A DNA stretch of 64,000 nt from Rutidosis leptorrhynchoides (taxonomy: Eukaryota; Streptophyta; Magnoliopsida; Asterales; Asteraceae). The stretch spans positions 102,212,501-102,276,500 of the forward strand of contig NC_092333.1 in the NCBI RefSeq assembly GCF_046630445.1. Reading direction: 5' to 3'. The first letter of the stretch is position 1; the number at the start of each line of letters is the position of its first letter. Of this stretch, positions 59,911-64,000 are shown one piece after another. A program made the position numbers and the translations under genes. Below the pieces are notes generated by a model. It made no database searches and was not told the DNA's origin. It worked only from the letters and a program-made list of their open reading frames with translations.

Positions 59911-60532
59911 CTGGCAGCCCGCTGTCCAAAATGTCCAATTTCCGTTTAAAGATCTTCCACTTCCCGACACTTTTAGAGAAACACTTTTCACATCATATTA
60001 TAATAGTTAAAACTATCACGTTTCAATGATAAAACAAGTTTTACGAAACCGGGCCCACATATGCCGAATTACGAGTTTCGTACAAAATACAAGTTCCGAT
60101 CAAATTAGTTTAAATTCCAAACTACACTTTGAGCATGGTGTTTGGGGGTTAAACTACCCAAATCTTGGTCAAACTTCAAAAGGCCATAAGTCCAAAAGCT
60201 TCTCCTAACATAACGAAGCGGGATCACTAATCCAAACGAACGCCCTTACCCTTGTTCATGCCGGAGCCTATAAAAAGGTAAGCAACGAGAGGGTAAGCAA
60301 AACGCTTAGTGAATGCAATAATTATACACATACATATATAATATACCTACTTGCATACACTTACACACACTGTATAATCGCTAGCAATAACAATTAGCAT
60401 ACAAACACTCCAAGTATAAGCTAATCACCTCCAAATACCGCAACTAGCATAACCAATAGCATATTCACCAAAATAATAAATTACGCTATACGACAACTCA
60501 TACACAAACTATATGGTTAACCATACAAGCGT

Positions 60533-60749
60533 CATGGTGCTACCGGCTCCGTGGTGCACACCATACATAATGCTATGACGCTACCGGCTCCGTGGTTCAC
60601 GTCACTACGCATTTGAGTCATACTCTTTTATAGTGCTACCGGCTCCATGGTTCATACTTTGGTGCTACCGGCTTCGTGGTTCACACCTCGTTTTATAGTG
60701 CTACCAGCTCCGTGGTTCACACTTAAACGACTTGTGCTATAGTGCTACC
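60533..60749. repeat. Tandem GTGCTACCGGCTCCGTGG repeats
   Basis: Five full units of a GCTACCGGCTCCGTGGTTCA core recur every 40-75 bp between 60538 and 60720, with variable AT-rich spacers, and a sixth is cut at GTGCTACC. Confidence 0.85.
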
Positions 60750-62879
60750 TGTCATGACCCGAAAAATTTCGACTAATTTTAAATCAAACTCTCGATACGA
60801 TTTAATATTTTTAACTCGATAAGCAAAGTCTGATAAGGTTGAGTCTCAACAAATTTGAACTGTTTCATATTTTCATTTGACCTTCGACAATTCCCGACGA
60901 TTCACGAACAACTATTTGTAAATAGATACATGTAAATTGTTATAATATTATTAGATATTATTATTACTATTATTTCTAGCATTATTATTATTATTTTTAT
61001 TACTGTTACCATCAAAAATTATTATTATTATTCTTATAGTTATTATTATTGTTATTATTAGAAAATAATACAATTTATTATTTTTATCATTAATAATATT
61101 ATTATTATCATTTTTATAATTATCATTACTAATTATGATTATTATTAATATAATAATTATTATTATTACTAATTACTAATATAGTATATTAAGCATATAG
61201 AACAAAATCAGTTAACAATCCAGATCAACTTTTTTCCTTTTTCTTCTGATTTCCTATTTATCTGTGAGTATATGTCGAGTTGCATTATTATGTCAATCAA
61301 CCACTTTAAACTGTTTTTGTATATTTGAATCCCACTTAATTATTGCTACAGAATTCTTATCTTCCCTTTATATCAATCATTCAGACTTATGGATAGGAAT
61401 CATGAAATTTCTTTCTTCTTCACTTTCACAACCAAACTCCACCACCGACACTCAAACTCGTCATCACCAAGAGCACCACCATGTCATCCATGACCACCAC
61501 ACATCACCCTATTTATCACCACCGATTCAAAAACCAACACCACCCTTGTTTCTTCTTCATTAACTTGAACCATTCCCCAACTTGCTTATAAGTTCGATAA
61601 AACCCTCATGAAACCCACTTGAGTAGTATTACTTATTCTTTCCTGATTACTTACTGCTACAGCGATTAAGAAGATACGAGGCTTAGGGTCATGAGAAGAT
61701 TAAGAACACCATCGATGGCAACTACAATACTTGTTTCTGTTTACTGTTCGGATTCACAAACCACCACACCTGCAACCTGTTTGTTTCTTTTGTTTTCGAT
61801 CAAATCCATAACCAAAACCATCAAGTATTGAAGGTTTGTTATGACTCTAACTCTTATGTTTTCAATTACTCACGCAAAACAAAAACAACCATATTGTTTC
61901 TCCTGATCTACTGCTCGAGTTTTCTGTTGCTATACTTTATTTTCTATTTTCGTGTTATACAAACACCATCAGCTACAACTACAGCTGCTACAATTTTTGG
62001 TTCCCCTTTTATATCAAACCACCAAAGCAACCATTGCTCCCACCACCTTAAACGTCGACATCACCTCTCCATTTAAACAATCACAAAATGCAACTCGTTT
62101 CTCTCTGGTCTGCAACTACTCGACAACCACAAACCACAGACACCCACCCACGATCACAGCCGCTACACCCCTTTCTTCTATCTCTATCAATTAAATATAT
62201 AAAAAAAATGATGATTATCTAAGCTAGCTGCTGCTATAAACCTTCACCCTAACCACACCCATCACGATCTAATGTTCGGTTAACACAAACACTAACCGAA
62301 CCTCTTTTGTTACTACATCTGTTACATCTGTTTCTGTTCCTATCCAAAAAAAACAAAACCCACGAACTATCATAATTCTCAACCGTTATTTATTTTACTC
62401 ATCACCTAAACCACTGCTATCTTAATTATTTTTGTTTTTACGAATCAAAGGAAAACAAAGAGGGATGATGATTAAACAATGAAAAAGAAGACACTTATAA
62501 TCATATTTGATTATTTATCTTATTATTGTCGGTAAGCTGTCTTTTCTTTTGATTATGATATCGATAATGGAAGATGATGTGATGATGATGGTTTGATGAT
62601 GGGATAACCGTAATATCTCTTTTCGGTTTAAAAACCTTCCTGCTGTCAAAACACCACCACGATTGAATGGGTTACTCATTTAAATTGGACTTGTTATAGG
62701 GCTGCTTTAGTTGGGCTTCCATTTTCCGTTTTTCCAATAGGGCCGTATACCTCTTGGTATAATTGGGCAGAATTATAATTCCTTGGTTGGGCCGAATTAT
62801 AGTTTCTTTATTGGGCCATATTTCTGAGGTTTTATTTGTTGGGCCGAACCAGTGTTTTTTTTTTAGTTGAGATGAAAAC

Positions 62880-63290
62880 GAAGGCAATGAATGAATTAAG
62901 GAAATAATGATGATAGAATGTTCATGGTGATGTGTATGTTATGATGATACGTATGATGACGATGATGATTATGTTGTGAATATTAATGATGCATAATGAT
63001 GTTGTTATGATGAGGCGGTTTTGATTATGATCATGGCTCGAATGGTGATAATATTGATATAGACAATAATGATCGATAATGATCATGTAGGATAATCGAA
63101 ATGATCATGATGATCATGATAATAAATGATAGTTTAGATGATGATCTTGATGATAACAAAGTTTGATGTTAATGAGGTGAGGAGATGAATCACGATGACG
63201 ATGATGAGTTAAGATATAGATGATTATGATATAAGAATAATGATGATATTAGATCATGATAATGATGATGTAATAATAAGTGTTTGATGA
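62880..63290. repeat. GATGAT-rich simple sequence
   Basis: ATGATGATG and close variants are spread over 400 bp. No stable period longer than 3 bp was found. Confidence 0.7.
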
Positions 63291-63440
63291 AGTTGAACTA
63301 GTTAATCATGCGGGTTAGTACCAAAAAACAAATCGTTGGTTCACTGGTTTAAAGGTGTTTTCGGGTTAGCGGGAGCTTGGGTATTTTTTTAGGGCTACTC
63401 CTTTGAGGTAGTTATTACTAATACTTATATCATTATTATT

Positions 63441-63441
<1 letters not shown>

Positions 63442-63514
<73 letters not shown>

Positions 63515-63541
63515 TATTATTATTTATTATTATTTATTATT
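63442..63541. repeat. (ATT)n and (ATTT)n microsatellite
   Basis: About 24 ATT units run to 63513, followed by a mixed TATT/TATTATT stretch. Confidence 0.9.
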
Positions 63542-63918
63542 GATTGTTATTAAGTAATTATTATTATTACCAATATTAGAAATAAGATTATTAGTATAAT
63601 TAATATTATTATCATTATTATTATTACTAAAATATATATATTATTATTATTAATATGAGTATTAGTATTATGATTGTCATAAGTATTATTATTATGATCA
63701 TTATTACTAAAAGTATTATTATTATTAACAATAGCATCAGAATTATCATTTAACGTTAATATTAGTATTATTATTAATATGACTATTAAAATTTCTATTA
63801 AAATCATCATATTTATTAAAAGTACCATTATTATTTAAATTATTATTTCTATGAAAACTAACATTTTTATCTTATCATTATTATCAATTTTTTATCTTAT
63901 TATTAGTACTAACGTTAC

Positions 63919-63974
<56 letters not shown>
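63919..63974. repeat. (ATT)n microsatellite
   Basis: About 18 uninterrupted units near the window end. Confidence 0.9.
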
Positions 63975-63975
<1 letters not shown>

Positions 63976-64000
63976 CAAAATTATTAATATCAGTATCATT

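Larger units (their letters stand above)
59801..60749 (+). mobile_element. Gypsy-type LTR, left part, interrupted at 60750
   Basis: The block starts TGTAACAACCCAACTC, a form common at Gypsy LTR starts, has a TATA box TATAAAAAGG at 60269-60278, and then a run of GTGCTACCGGCTCCGTGG repeats. It breaks off inside one of these repeats, right after AGTGCTACC, where another LTR begins. A GC-rich hairpin lies at about 59882-59910. Its right part should lie beyond the window. Confidence 0.55.
60750..64000 (+). mobile_element. Left end of a second, ATT-rich Gypsy-type LTR (runs off the window)
   Basis: The block starts TGTCATGACCCGAAAAATTT, a start typical of long plant Gypsy LTRs, exactly where the older repeat unit is cut. 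All sequence to the window end lacks genes: TTA/ATT-rich tracts at about 60940-61180 and 63440-63975, a CCACCA/CAACCA-rich middle, and a GATGAT-rich stretch at about 62880-63290. I infer a single long LTR, but only its start is well supported, and the right end is not in the window. Confidence 0.45.

Noticed and set aside
61264-62194. Frames rich in His, Thr and Pro in the terminal region
   Set aside because: They come from CCACCA/CAACCA simple sequence inside a probable LTR. There are no motifs and no supporting signals.

Overview
This window is plant nuclear DNA from a eudicot. The family is probably Asteraceae, an inference from the style of the repeats and the host proteins rather than a proof. 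It is AT-rich, carries long simple-sequence tracts, has intron-containing genes with GT..AG borders, and is mostly transposable elements of several kinds. There is nothing prokaryotic in it.

Host genes are few. Two near-identical intronless genes for small secreted eight-cysteine (hybrid proline-rich / DC2.15-type) proteins lie at 30169..30510 and 41612..41953 on the plus strand. Three genes lie on the minus strand: a four-exon gene for the plant NDUFB8/ASHI-type subunit of mitochondrial complex I (42958..45498), a five-exon ATG8 autophagy gene (48224..50246), and a one-exon gene for a 61-residue DUF4535/STMP1-like membrane microprotein (54774..54959). A short coding-like relic of unknown origin sits near 47437..47697.

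Layout, left to right. 1-2000: AT-rich DNA with a 411-bp tandem duplication and a Helitron-like 3' end. 2001-9594: a Tat-type Ty3/Gypsy element with gag and protease, an antisense coding block, a seven-unit 55-bp array and no recognisable RT or integrase. 10307-16562: a decayed Ty1/Copia element (A) with CTTTC target duplications. 16780-17940: a diverged Tat-type LTR and leader. 18292-27700: a very young Copia array, LTR-body-LTR-body-LTR, with ATTAT duplications only at its outer edges. 28400-29430: a SINE-like piece, a GC-rich minisatellite and a CGACCC-rich tract. 30169-30510: eight-cysteine gene 1. 31507-32001: a palindromic Mutator-like element with a 9-bp target duplication. 32098-38527: Copia element B, inverted relative to A, with the same body but different LTRs. 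38.5-40.2 kb: a possible LTR-element relic. 40.5-41.3 kb: a SINE-like insertion split by a MITE. 41612-41953: eight-cysteine gene 2. 42.9-55.1 kb: the complex I, ATG8 and DUF4535 genes with one Mutator-like insertion between the last two. 55.2-57.5 kb: an element with long inverted ends and a hAT-type element with an 8-bp duplication. 59801-64000: a Gypsy-type LTR interrupted at 60750 by the start of a second, ATT-rich LTR that runs off the window.

The host genes do not form one pathway. They are an ordinary eudicot gene neighbourhood, with complex I and ATG8 as housekeeping genes, enlarged by repeated insertion. I found no convincing new molecular system. The most interesting things are structural: two Copia copies with one body but two LTR types, a tandem Copia array inside one target duplication, a nested LTR junction that makes a testable prediction beyond the window, and a nearly perfect 495-bp palindrome.
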